Shown here: positions 33,887 to 41,492 of the stretch, one piece after another
How positions within the stretch are numbered: the stretch's first letter is position 1
Layout: every line of letters begins with the position of its first letter
Assembly: GCA_000434995.1 (NCBI GenBank)
Contig: FR895327.1
Coordinates: 5,532 to 50,643, forward strand
Direction: 5' to 3'
Origin: Firmicutes bacterium CAG:341
GTDB taxonomy: Bacteria; Bacillota; Clostridia; Oscillospirales; Acutalibacteraceae
Length of the DNA: 45,112 nt
Position numbers and translations under genes: made by a program
Notes under the pieces: generated by a model
Database searches by the model: none
What the model saw: the letters and a program-made list of their open reading frames with translations, nothing else
What the model was told of the DNA's origin: nothing

Positions 33887-33895
33887 ATATTAACC

Positions 33896-33904
33896 TGATA
33901 TAAT
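33896..33904 (+). promoter_or_regulatory. Extended -10 promoter of the AraC fusion gene
   Basis: TGATATAAT lies 19 bases before the chosen ATG at 33924, without a good -35 box. It covers the upstream ATG at 33903, which therefore cannot be in the transcript and is rejected as a start. Confidence 0.5.
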
Positions 33905-33923
33905 GATAAACGAGGTGATAAAT

Positions 33924-35219
33924 ATGAACATTTTAAATGAACTTAACGAGGCTTGCGATTATATTGAAAACAACATTTGCAAAGATATTGAAATTGATGA
34001 ACTTGCAAAAATAACAAATCAAAGCAATGATTCAATCAATAGATTTTTTGTTTCTATGCTTGGCACAACTATTAAAGATTATGTCAGAAAAAGAAGATTA
34101 TCGCTTGCTGTTTACGATTTACAAAACAGCAGTGATACAATAACCGATATTGCTTTCAAATATAATTTTAACAGCTATGATTCCTTTTGCAAAGCTTTTT
34201 ATAACCAACACGGTGTAACACCTACGCAAGCGCGAAATAAAGATTGCGAAGTAAATATTTTTCCGCCTGCAATATTTGAAATAAATGTAAAAGGTGCAAC
34301 AAAAATCAAATTCAAAATTATTGATTTGAATGAAACTACTGTATACGGAATTTCAAAAGATTTATGTTGCCAAGCTTGCGACAGATTTGAGCAGGAAAAA
34401 GAAATTTGGTCTGAAGATTATGAAGACTATCCTGAAAGAATTTGTGACGGATATGACGGATTATGGTACGGTATTTTTGATAATGGCAAATATTCAATCG
34501 CGAGAAAAAAGAAAGATATAACAAAAGAAAACCTTGAAATGATTAAAATTCCCTGCGGTAAATATGCTGTGTTTACATCGGAAAAGGGCAATTATGCCGG
34601 TGACGAATTAAAAAAGATGCACGATTTAATATTTAACTCTTGGTTAAAAGAATCAAAATACAGCATAAAAAAGGAATATATTATTGAAGTATTACATTTG
34701 GCAACAGACCGTGCAAAACGAAGAAAAGAAAGATATTATGAAATATATGTACCGCTAACAGAAAGCGAACCTGTTATATATGACGACAGTAAATTGACTA
34801 TTAGGCTTGCAAAAGTTGATGACTATAAGGATATTTGCAAAATATCTTGTGACGATTTAGGTTACAATTGCAATGAAGAATTAGTAAAAACAAGATTAGA
34901 AGAACTTGATTTAAAAAACGAGAGAGTATTTGTTGCGGATTATGACGGAAAAGCAGTCGGCTATTTGCACGCTCAAGTATACAAAACGCTCTATTTTGAT
35001 GAACTTGTTAATTTTTTAGGCTTGGCTGTATCAAAAGAATACAGAAAGCATAAAATAGGCACTAAACTTATTAAAGCGGTTGAAAATTGGGCATTATCAA
35101 TCGGAATAAATAAAATCAGAGTCAACTCGGGATATTCAAGAAAAGAAGCACACGAATTCTATCGCAAACTCGGTTACAAAAATGAAAAAGAGCAAATAAA
35201 ATTTTTAAAAGAACTTTAA
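33924..35219 (+). CDS. AraC HTH - GyrI-like effector domain - GNAT acetyltransferase fusion
   Basis: From ATG 33924 (ribosome site GAGGTGAT) the product is 431 residues in three parts. Residues 1-100 are an AraC-type double HTH (IDELAKITNQSNDSINRFF and FNSYDSFCKAFYNQHGVTP). Residues about 105-285 are a GyrI-like small-molecule binding domain, with YDGLWYGIFDNG and KIPCGKYAVFTS. Residues about 290-431 are a GNAT domain, with VSKEYRKHKIGTKLIKAVE as the acetyl-CoA loop and RKEAHEFYRKLGYK at the end. One protein could thus sense, regulate and acetylate. AraC-GyrI pairs are known; the added GNAT domain is unusual. Its target is unknown. Confidence 0.87.
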   Translation: MNILNELNEACDYIENNICKDIEIDELAKITNQSNDSINRFFVSMLGTTIKDYVRKRRLSLAVYDLQNSSDTITDIAFKYNFNSYDSFCKAFYNQHGVTPTQARNKDCEVNIFPPAIFEINVKGATKIKFKIIDLNETTVYGISKDLCCQACDRFEQEKEIWSEDYEDYPERICDGYDGLWYGIFDNGKYSIARKKKDITKENLEMIKIPCGKYAVFTSEKGNYAGDELKKMHDLIFNSWLKESKYSIKKEYIIEVLHLATDRAKRRKERYYEIYVPLTESEPVIYDDSKLTIRLAKVDDYKDICKISCDDLGYNCNEELVKTRLEELDLKNERVFVADYDGKAVGYLHAQVYKTLYFDELVNFLGLAVSKEYRKHKIGTKLIKAVENWALSIGINKIRVNSGYSRKEAHEFYRKLGYKNEKEQIKFLKEL

Positions 35220-35221
35220 TA

Positions 35222-35259
35222 AAAAAGGCACATTAAGATTTTATCTTGATGTGCCTTTT
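35222..35259. terminator. Bidirectional terminator between converging genes
   Basis: A stem of about 15 bp (AAAAGGCACAT with ATGTGCCTTTT plus an inner AAGA/TCTT) is flanked by A and T runs. It can serve the AraC fusion gene on plus and the GH25 gene on minus. Confidence 0.8.
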
Positions 35260-35263
35260 CAAT

Positions 35264-36622
35264 TTATTTAACTTTTACTTTTTTAACAGTTGACCATTTA
35301 CCGTAATACTTAGTACCGTTTGGATGTTTAACATATGCCCTTACGCGAACATAATAAGTTTTTTTACTTTTTGATGTCTTAATAGTAACTGATGTATTTT
35401 TAGTTGTTTTAGTCAAATAATTCTTTTTAAATTTTTTGCTTGTAGACCACTGATATTGATAACCTGTGCATTTTACTTTCTTCCACTTATAAGTGATTTT
35501 CTTTTTCTTTTTACTCTTGGCAAGTTTTATTTTCACCTTTTTAGGTGTGTTTACTTCTTTATATACAGCACTTTTTGCCCCTTCGATGCCAAGAACAACA
35601 GCTGAAACTTTAAATTTGTTATATGAGCCTTCAGGAATACCTGAAATGTAATAAGAATTTACATTACCTTGAGTAGAACCTAAATAAACATATTTATCGG
35701 CACTAAAGTCATACTTATAAATATTATAATATGTTGCCGAAACTTGCTTATTCCAAGTGAAAGTCAAAGTAGTATTTGTTCTTTTCTTAAGCTTAACACC
35801 GGTAACTTTTTTAGGGGAAGCATTTGGCACAGGTGGCTGAGCTGAAATATTAGGCATAGCACCTTGATACCAAACATTCATATCAACTCTGCCTGAAATA
35901 CCGTCAACTTTACCGCTTGAAGTAAACTGCCAATATTCATAATCACCGGCATAGCCTGTAACTGTATTGTAATGAGCAAGCCATATCTTTGCAATTTGTG
36001 CAATTTGCGAAGCATTTACCCTGTTTTCCAAGAAGGACTTATTTGCATAAAGGCAAGGTACATATCCCCTTTGAGCAACAGTATTTAAAAATGCAAGTGA
36101 ATTAGCAGTCATTTGGTCTTTTGAAAGATTAGCACTGTCAAGCCTGCCATTGTCGCCAACACCTGCAAATTCATAATCGTCTACAACAGGCAATGTAACA
36201 TTATAGCCTGCAATTGCGTTAAGAAGCATATTTGCTTCCTGCGAAGCTTCTGATTCATTAACTGCCTGCGAATACCAATAAACACCAACCTGAAGCCCGG
36301 CAGCGAGCGCATTTGCAATATTTGTTTGATAATAAGGGTCAAAATTGAGTGAAAGTTTTGATTTAGTATATCCTGTATAACCTACCCTTACATAAACAAA
36401 ATCAATACCGTCAGCCTTAACCTTATTAAAGTCGATAGTTTTATTATGCTCTGATACATCAATGCCAATAACTTTAGGCAAGGCATCAAATCTTGTGTTA
36501 TGAGTATATGTTTTATCATCATACTTGCTGTAAGTTTGCGTATAAGCAAACGCGACTGAAGTTGATGAAAGTACCATAATAACAGCTAATATTGCGCTGA
36601 ATATTTTTATAATCTTTTTCAT
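35264..36622 (-). CDS. Secreted GH25 lysozyme-like muramidase with Lys-rich fibronectin III-like tail
   Basis: The 452-residue product has a signal peptide (cleavage near residue 26) and a GH25 domain (about 50-265). Catalytic-type residues are D55 in GIDVSEHN and D149-Y-E151 in VVDDYEF. Two fibronectin III-like domains follow; the last is Lys-rich and has KKTYYVRVRAYVKHPNG. GH25 enzymes cut the glycan backbone of peptidoglycan. The tail resembles that of the surface protein at 20521-24123, so both may attach to the wall in the same way. It starts 10 bases after the alcohol dehydrogenase stop, with an AAGGAGA ribosome site. Confidence 0.92.
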   Translation of the reverse strand: MKKIIKIFSAILAVIMVLSSTSVAFAYTQTYSKYDDKTYTHNTRFDALPKVIGIDVSEHNKTIDFNKVKADGIDFVYVRVGYTGYTKSKLSLNFDPYYQTNIANALAAGLQVGVYWYSQAVNESEASQEANMLLNAIAGYNVTLPVVDDYEFAGVGDNGRLDSANLSKDQMTANSLAFLNTVAQRGYVPCLYANKSFLENRVNASQIAQIAKIWLAHYNTVTGYAGDYEYWQFTSSGKVDGISGRVDMNVWYQGAMPNISAQPPVPNASPKKVTGVKLKKRTNTTLTFTWNKQVSATYYNIYKYDFSADKYVYLGSTQGNVNSYYISGIPEGSYNKFKVSAVVLGIEGAKSAVYKEVNTPKKVKIKLAKSKKKKKITYKWKKVKCTGYQYQWSTSKKFKKNYLTKTTKNTSVTIKTSKSKKTYYVRVRAYVKHPNGTKYYGKWSTVKKVKVK

Positions 36623-36632
36623 ATTCTCTCCT

Positions 36633-37787
36633 TTATTTCCAAAGTTCTTTGTAAATGTTTAATAAATCTTCTTTATTAAGTTCCTTAATAGTGTTTGACG
36701 GTGAGCCGGAAGCCATAGCGTCCTCTGCCATTTTATCCATATTAGCGAAGAAATCATCCTTGTTAATTCCATATTCTTCAAGGCTCGGAATTTCACAAAT
36801 CTTGCAAAGTTCATTGCAAGCGGCAATAAACTTCTCAGCTGCCGATTTATCATCGTCTTTTTCATCTGCAACGCCGATTTCGCGTGCCATATCAGCAAAT
36901 CTGCCATATGCACCGTCATAAACATAGCTAAAGCAAGCTGAAAGAAGCATTGCATTGCTGATGCCGTGCGGTACATGGAAAAGTGCGCCGATAGGCCTAC
37001 TCATACCGTGAATAACTGTTACAGAGGCATTATTAAACGCTACACCTGCTTCAAATGCTGCAAGTGACATTTGTGCCCTTGCTTCAACATTACTGCCGTC
37101 ATTATAGCAAATCGGGAGATACTTGAATATCTTTTTTATTGCAGAAATTGCAAATTCATCAGTAAGCGGCTGTGACTTGCGCGAGGTATATGCTTCACTT
37201 GCGTGGCAAAGTGCGTCAAGCCCTGTTGCAGCAGTGACACTTTTAGGTGCTGTGAGCGTAAATGCAGGGTCATCAATAGCAATATCCGGCATAAGCACTG
37301 CACCTTTAAGAAGCATTTTAATATCCTTTTCAGTGTTAGTAATTATTGTAAACTGTGTTGCTTCAGAACCTGTACCTGATGTAGTAGGAATAGCAACCAT
37401 AGGCGGAGTAGGAACTGTAATTACTTTTCCAAGATAATCATCAATAGAACCGCCGCTTGTTGATACAGCGGCAATAGCCTTCATTGAATCAATCGGTGAA
37501 CCGCCGCCTACCGCAATAAGAAAATCACAGCCTTGGTCATTATAAACATCAAGTCCGGCTTCAATCATTTTATCAGTAGGTTCACCTGTAATATTTGAAT
37601 AAATTGCATAGTGAATTCCTTTTTCATCAAGTATATCGGTAACCATTTTAGCAGTACCGAGCTTCATCATCATAGGGTCGGTAACAACAAGTGCTTTTTT
37701 ACCGAGAGAGGCAATTACATCGCTTGCATTTGCAAGTGCATTTTCGCCATAAAACACCCGGCCCGGCATAATAAATTGATTTCCCAT
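36633..37787 (-). CDS. Iron-containing alcohol dehydrogenase
   Basis: The 384-residue product is a group III alcohol dehydrogenase. The NAD-binding loop is GGGSPIDSMK (residues 94-103). Metal ligands are D191 and H195 (GLDALCHASEAYTS), H260 (VTVIHGMSRP) and H274 (HVPHGISN). Likely substrates are fermentation aldehydes such as acetaldehyde, butyraldehyde or lactaldehyde; the sequence does not decide. The AAGGGG ribosome site lies before the ATG. It shares a transcript with GH25, an odd pairing with no clear reason. Confidence 0.92.
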   Translation of the reverse strand: MGNQFIMPGRVFYGENALANASDVIASLGKKALVVTDPMMMKLGTAKMVTDILDEKGIHYAIYSNITGEPTDKMIEAGLDVYNDQGCDFLIAVGGGSPIDSMKAIAAVSTSGGSIDDYLGKVITVPTPPMVAIPTTSGTGSEATQFTIITNTEKDIKMLLKGAVLMPDIAIDDPAFTLTAPKSVTAATGLDALCHASEAYTSRKSQPLTDEFAISAIKKIFKYLPICYNDGSNVEARAQMSLAAFEAGVAFNNASVTVIHGMSRPIGALFHVPHGISNAMLLSACFSYVYDGAYGRFADMAREIGVADEKDDDKSAAEKFIAACNELCKICEIPSLEEYGINKDDFFANMDKMAEDAMASGSPSNTIKELNKEDLLNIYKELWK

Positions 37788-37825
37788 AAAAAAATACCCC
37801 TTATTTAAAATAAATTACACATAGT

Positions 37826-37854
37826 ATTTTATCACGCTTAAATAATAATTTCAA
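37826..37854 (-). promoter_or_regulatory. Promoter of the alcohol dehydrogenase - GH25 unit
   Basis: On the minus strand TTGAAA (37849-37854) is spaced by 17 bases from TAAAAT (37826-37831), which carries a TGA extension. Confidence 0.75.
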
Positions 37855-37868
37855 TAGAAATCGACAAT

Positions 37869-37897
37869 TTAACAAATTCTGCCACCGGGCATAGAAT
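37869..37897 (+). promoter_or_regulatory. Promoter of feoAB with a palindrome near the -10 box
   Basis: TTAACA (37869-37874) and TAGAAT (37892-37897) are spaced by 17 bases. ATGATCAT (37896-37903) at the transcript start could be the core of a metal-regulator operator (Fur or DtxR type), which would make sense for feo. The match to a full Fur box is poor. Confidence 0.45.
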
Positions 37898-37934
37898 GAT
37901 CATAGCAAAAAGTACACGAAAGGTGTGAAAATAT

Positions 37935-38159
37935 ATGCTTCTATCGCAAATGAAAGAAAATGAAATATGCAAAATTGTAACTATAAGTGAAAACTGCTCA
38001 TTAAAACACAGATTAAGCGAACTCGGAATATCAAAAGGGCAAAAGATTGAATGTAAAAACATTGGAATAAGCCGTTCCCCCATTGCATACCAAATATGTT
38101 CAAGCAAGCTTGCCATAAGAAAAAAAGACGCCCAAAAAATTGAGGTGGCACAAATATGA
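37935..38159 (+). CDS. feoA: Ferrous iron transport protein FeoA
   Basis: The 74-residue product is a small SH3-like protein with the family stretch HRLSELGISKGQKIEC and a closing LAIRKKDAQKIEV. FeoA helps the FeoB transporter. The AAAGGTG ribosome site lies before the ATG. The stop codon overlaps the feoB start (ATGA), which couples the two. Confidence 0.92.
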   Translation: MLLSQMKENEICKIVTISENCSLKHRLSELGISKGQKIECKNIGISRSPIAYQICSSKLAIRKKDAQKIEVAQI

Positions 38160-39970
38160 AAGAGAAAAAAGTATTGCTGATGGGTAATCCCAATGTAGGA
38201 AAAAGCACAGTATTTAACGAATTAACAGGAATGCACCAGCACACAGGTAACTGGACAGGTAAAACAGTAGACTCGGCAGACGGTAATTTCTATTATAAAT
38301 ACAACAATTACAGGTTAATAGATTTGCCGGGTACATACAGCTTAATACCGTCGAGCGAAGAAGAACGAGTTGCAGGCGAATATCTGCTTAAAGAAAAGTA
38401 CGACTGTGTTGTAATTGTAATCGACTCCACATTACTGCAACGAAACTTAATGCTGTTTTATCAAATATTAGAAATAACAAACAAAGTAGTAGTAATGCTC
38501 AATTTATGCGATGAAGCGAAAAAAAGAAACATAGAAATAGATAAAAATATTTTAAGCAATTTGCTTGGTGTACCTGTAATTAAAGCAACTGCAAGAAGCG
38601 GAAAAGGTATAAACGAACTGCTGGAACAAATACATTTAATATCCACCAACAGCGAAGATTACTACTCAAAAAAAGAATATGATTTAAACAAAATAGATAT
38701 TGAAAACCTTGCGTACAAAGCCGAATTTGTAACAAATAAAGCAGTAACGCAAGCTCCGTCTAAAAAAGAAAAGCGAGATGAATTTATAGATAAAATAATA
38801 CTCGGAAAATATACATCCATACCTATAATGCTGATAATGTTCGGCATAATATTATGGATAACTATAAAAGGCTCAAATTACCCGAGTGAAATACTTTCAT
38901 CTGCATTTTTTAACTTTGAAGAATTTTTGTCAGACAAAATGAGAGAGTTCGGCATTTCACCGATAATAATCAGCCTGCTTATTGACGGAATGCTCAAAGT
39001 ATTATTATGGGTTGTGGCGGTTATGCTTCCGCCTATGGCGATATTTTTTCCGCTGTTTGCAATATTGGAAGATTGGGGAATACTGCCGAGATTTGCATTT
39101 AACCTTGACAGACCTTTTGAAAAATGCAATGCGTGCGGCAAGCAGGCTTTAACCACCTGTATGGGACTTGGGTGCAATGCAGTCGGCGTTACCGGAGCAA
39201 GAATAATTGATTCACCGCGTGAGCGTTCAATTGCAATCATTACCAATTCCCTAACCCCTTGCAACGGCAGATTTCCTTTTTTAATAGCAATAATATCTAT
39301 ATTTCTTGCTAAAAATTCATTTTATGCAAGTTTAGTGCTTTTACTCTTTCTTGTGATTTCGGTATTCGGCACAATGATATGCTCTAAAATTCTCAGCCTG
39401 ACTGTATTAAAAGGAAAAAGCAGTTCGCTTGTTTTTGAACTGCCTAAATATCGGGTGCCTGATTTTAAAAATGTAATTTTAACAACTGTAAGAGAAAAAA
39501 TATTGTTAGTCCTTTTCAGAGCAGTAGTTGTTGCACTGCCCGCCGGTTTAATGATATGGGCGCTTGCGAATATACAAATTGACAGTTCTTCCCTGCTGAT
39601 TATTATAAGTAATAAGCTCGAACCTATCGGTAATTTAATCGGTCTTGACGGTGTAATGCTGATGGCATTTATAATCGGGCTTCCGGCAAATGAAATTGTA
39701 CTGCCGATAGCATTGATGGCATATTTATCAACATCGGTAATAAGCGACTATTCATCAATTGAAAGCTTAAAAGAAATATTGATTACTAACGGATGGACTG
39801 TGAAAACAGCAATATGTGCCTGCATTTTCAGTATGTTTCATTTTCCGTGTGCAACAACACTTTTCACCATAATCAAAGAAACAAGAAGCATAAAATACAC
39901 GCTACTTTCAATAATCACACCGCTTTTGGCCGGCTCAATTTTATGCATTGTTATAAACTTAATATTTTAA
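38156..39970 (+). CDS. feoB: Ferrous iron transporter FeoB, short divergent form
   Basis: FeoB imports Fe(II). The 604-residue product has an N-terminal GTPase domain with G1 GNPNVGKST, a G2-like HTGNWTGKTV, G3 DLPGTYS, G4 NLCD and G5 near ATARSGKG. A membrane part with two Gate-like halves follows. The Gate motifs differ from the classic forms: TCMGLGCNAVGVTGARI in place of GFGCSVPAIMATR, and TPCNGRFPFLIA in place of CSARLPVY. The key Gly-Cys and Pro-Cys positions remain. About 100 residues are missing against the usual length. A CNACGK pair before Gate 1 could bind metal. Confidence 0.9.
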   Translation: MKEKKVLLMGNPNVGKSTVFNELTGMHQHTGNWTGKTVDSADGNFYYKYNNYRLIDLPGTYSLIPSSEEERVAGEYLLKEKYDCVVIVIDSTLLQRNLMLFYQILEITNKVVVMLNLCDEAKKRNIEIDKNILSNLLGVPVIKATARSGKGINELLEQIHLISTNSEDYYSKKEYDLNKIDIENLAYKAEFVTNKAVTQAPSKKEKRDEFIDKIILGKYTSIPIMLIMFGIILWITIKGSNYPSEILSSAFFNFEEFLSDKMREFGISPIIISLLIDGMLKVLLWVVAVMLPPMAIFFPLFAILEDWGILPRFAFNLDRPFEKCNACGKQALTTCMGLGCNAVGVTGARIIDSPRERSIAIITNSLTPCNGRFPFLIAIISIFLAKNSFYASLVLLLFLVISVFGTMICSKILSLTVLKGKSSSLVFELPKYRVPDFKNVILTTVREKILLVLFRAVVVALPAGLMIWALANIQIDSSSLLIIISNKLEPIGNLIGLDGVMLMAFIIGLPANEIVLPIALMAYLSTSVISDYSSIESLKEILITNGWTVKTAICACIFSMFHFPCATTLFTIIKETRSIKYTLLSIITPLLAGSILCIVINLIF

Positions 39971-39972
39971 AA

Positions 39973-40010
39973 AAAGCACCTAAGGGAAATTTATAACCTT
40001 TAGGTGCTTT
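39973..40010. terminator. Bidirectional terminator between feoB and a MATE gene
   Basis: A stem of about 14 bp with one mismatch (AAAGCACCTAAGGG with CCTTTAGGTGCTTT) starts 2 bases after the feoB stop. A and T runs lie on both sides, so it serves both converging genes. Confidence 0.8.
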
Positions 40011-40012
40011 CT

Positions 40013-41353
40013 TTAATTCTTATTAAATTTAACAGACTTTTTATAAACAAATATTGATATAATTGCAGTTAATAATTCAGCAACCCAAAATGCGTGCCAA
40101 ACGCCGATTGCACCGAAAAATTTGCTTAAAACAAATGCTGACGGAATAATTATAACTATATATCTGCAAAGCGAAATCACGAGTGACGGAAAGCCCTTAC
40201 TAAGTCCTTCAAGAGCACCGCAAGAGGTTACAGACACAGCAGAAAATACAAAACCTGCACTTATAATTCTTAAAGCAGTTGCACCAAGCTTTACAGTTTC
40301 GCTGTTAGATGTGAACATTGAAATTATATTTGACGGAACAGTTAAGCAAATAACCATACCTACTGCCATAATAATCGCAATCATAATAAGTACATAGTTA
40401 TAAATTTTGCGTACTCTTTTATATTCACCTGCACCGTAATTATAAGCAATAATAGGCCTCATTCCCTGAATTATACCGTTGGCGGTTAAATAAAGAAATG
40501 TTTGAAGTTTATAATATACACCGAGTACCAATACATATACCTGCGAAAAAGTTGCCAATATGGCATTTAACGAAGAAATAAGTATTGACGGAAGTGCCAA
40601 ATTTAAAATCGCAGGAATACCGATAGAATAAAGCTTTTTAACAATATATGATGTTAACTTAAAGTATTTTTTATTCACTCTTACACTGCCCGGTTTAGCA
40701 AAATAGTAAATTATATATATCAAAAAAGTAACACATTGTCCAAGTGCAGTTGCCAAAGCCGCACCTCTAATTCCCATTTTCGGAAAAAATGCAAGTCCAA
40801 AAATCATAACCGGGTCAAGGATAATATTTGTGATGCACCCTACCATTAACCCTATCATTGTAATTTTCATATTTCCCTCTGCCTGAAAAAGCTTTTCAAA
40901 AAAGAGATTAAGGCTGTTAATCACTGTAAAAAGAAAAACAATATTACAATACTGAACACCAAGGGAAATAACATTTTCGTCTTTTGTAAATGCTAAAAGA
41001 AAAGGTTTCATAACAAAAATGCAGGTGGCAGTTAATACAACACCGTGAATAATCGAAAGAAGAAAACCTTGAGTTGCTGCACTATCAGCTTTATTTTTAT
41101 CCCCTGCGCCAAGATAAAAAGCAATTACAGCATTTATACCTACACCGAAGCCGATAGCAACAGCGTTAATAAAATTTTGAACAGGAAATACAAGCGAAAG
41201 CGAAGTCATTGCGTCTTCACTGATTTTCGCTACAAAATAGCTGTCTACAATATTATAAAGCGAATTAACACACATTGAAATTATCATAGGCAGTGCCATA
41301 GATATAATAAGAGGAAAAACAGGCTTTTCCTTCATAAAAGTATCTTTTTTCAT
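40013..41353 (-). CDS. MATE family efflux transporter behind a leader attenuator
   Basis: From ATG 41353, after a perfect AAAGGAGG site, the product is 446 residues with 12 membrane spans. The first half has MALPMIISMCVNSLYNIVDS and the second half SIGIPAILNLALPSILISSL; GMRPIIAYNYGAGEYKR is family-typical. A longer frame back to a GTG at 41443 runs through the leader hairpin and is rejected. The 100-base leader holds a small ORF and a terminator-like hairpin, which suggests induction by a translation-blocking drug. The substrate is unknown. Confidence 0.9.
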   Translation of the reverse strand: MKKDTFMKEKPVFPLIISMALPMIISMCVNSLYNIVDSYFVAKISEDAMTSLSLVFPVQNFINAVAIGFGVGINAVIAFYLGAGDKNKADSAATQGFLLSIIHGVVLTATCIFVMKPFLLAFTKDENVISLGVQYCNIVFLFTVINSLNLFFEKLFQAEGNMKITMIGLMVGCITNIILDPVMIFGLAFFPKMGIRGAALATALGQCVTFLIYIIYYFAKPGSVRVNKKYFKLTSYIVKKLYSIGIPAILNLALPSILISSLNAILATFSQVYVLVLGVYYKLQTFLYLTANGIIQGMRPIIAYNYGAGEYKRVRKIYNYVLIMIAIIMAVGMVICLTVPSNIISMFTSNSETVKLGATALRIISAGFVFSAVSVTSCGALEGLSKGFPSLVISLCRYIVIIIPSAFVLSKFFGAIGVWHAFWVAELLTAIISIFVYKKSVKFNKN

Positions 41354-41363
41354 AAATCCTCCT

Positions 41364-41423
41364 TTATTTAGGCATAAAATAAGCCACACAGTCAAAAAAG
41401 ACTGCATGGCGAAAAGATGACAT
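41364..41423 (-). CDS. Candidate 19-residue leader peptide (MSSFRHAVFFDCVAYFMPK)
   Basis: The ORF starts with ATG at 41423, runs through both arms of the leader hairpin, and stops with a TAA that directly touches the AAAGGAGG site of the MATE gene. A ribosome stalled in the first codons would cover the 5' arm of the hairpin and free the downstream gene. No strong ribosome site precedes it, which is the weak point. Confidence 0.45.
   Translation of the reverse strand: MSSFRHAVFFDCVAYFMPK
41376..41410 (-). terminator. Attenuator-like hairpin in the MATE leader
   Basis: On the minus strand GCCATGCAGTC (41410-41400) pairs over 11 bp (two G-U) with GACTGTGTGGC (41393-41383) around six U. TTATTTTA follows, a modest U run. 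It lies about 30 bases before the MATE start, so it can work as an attenuator. Confidence 0.6.
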
Positions 41424-41459
41424 AAGTCAGGAAAAATCCACACTTGTTTTCGTTAAGAT

Positions 41460-41487
41460 ATTATATCATACCAATTATTAAAGTCAA
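41460..41487 (-). promoter_or_regulatory. Promoter of the MATE leader
   Basis: TTGACT (41482-41487) and TATAAT (41460-41465) are spaced by 16 bases on the minus strand. The predicted start leaves a leader of about 100 bases. Confidence 0.72.
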
Positions 41488-41492
41488 TAGGA

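Noticed and set aside
37840..37935. Full Fur box in front of feoA
   Set aside because: Only the core palindrome ATGATCAT is present; the flanks do not match the 19-base consensus, so it is kept only as a possible operator.
41354..41443. N-terminal extension of the MATE gene to a GTG at 41443
   Set aside because: It runs through the leader hairpin, and the internal ATG at 41353 has a perfect ribosome site. The added residues are not seen in MATE proteins as I know them.
41376..41460. Guanidine or other known riboswitch in the MATE leader
   Set aside because: No ACGR loops or other known aptamer motifs are visible; the overlapping small ORF explains the hairpin better.
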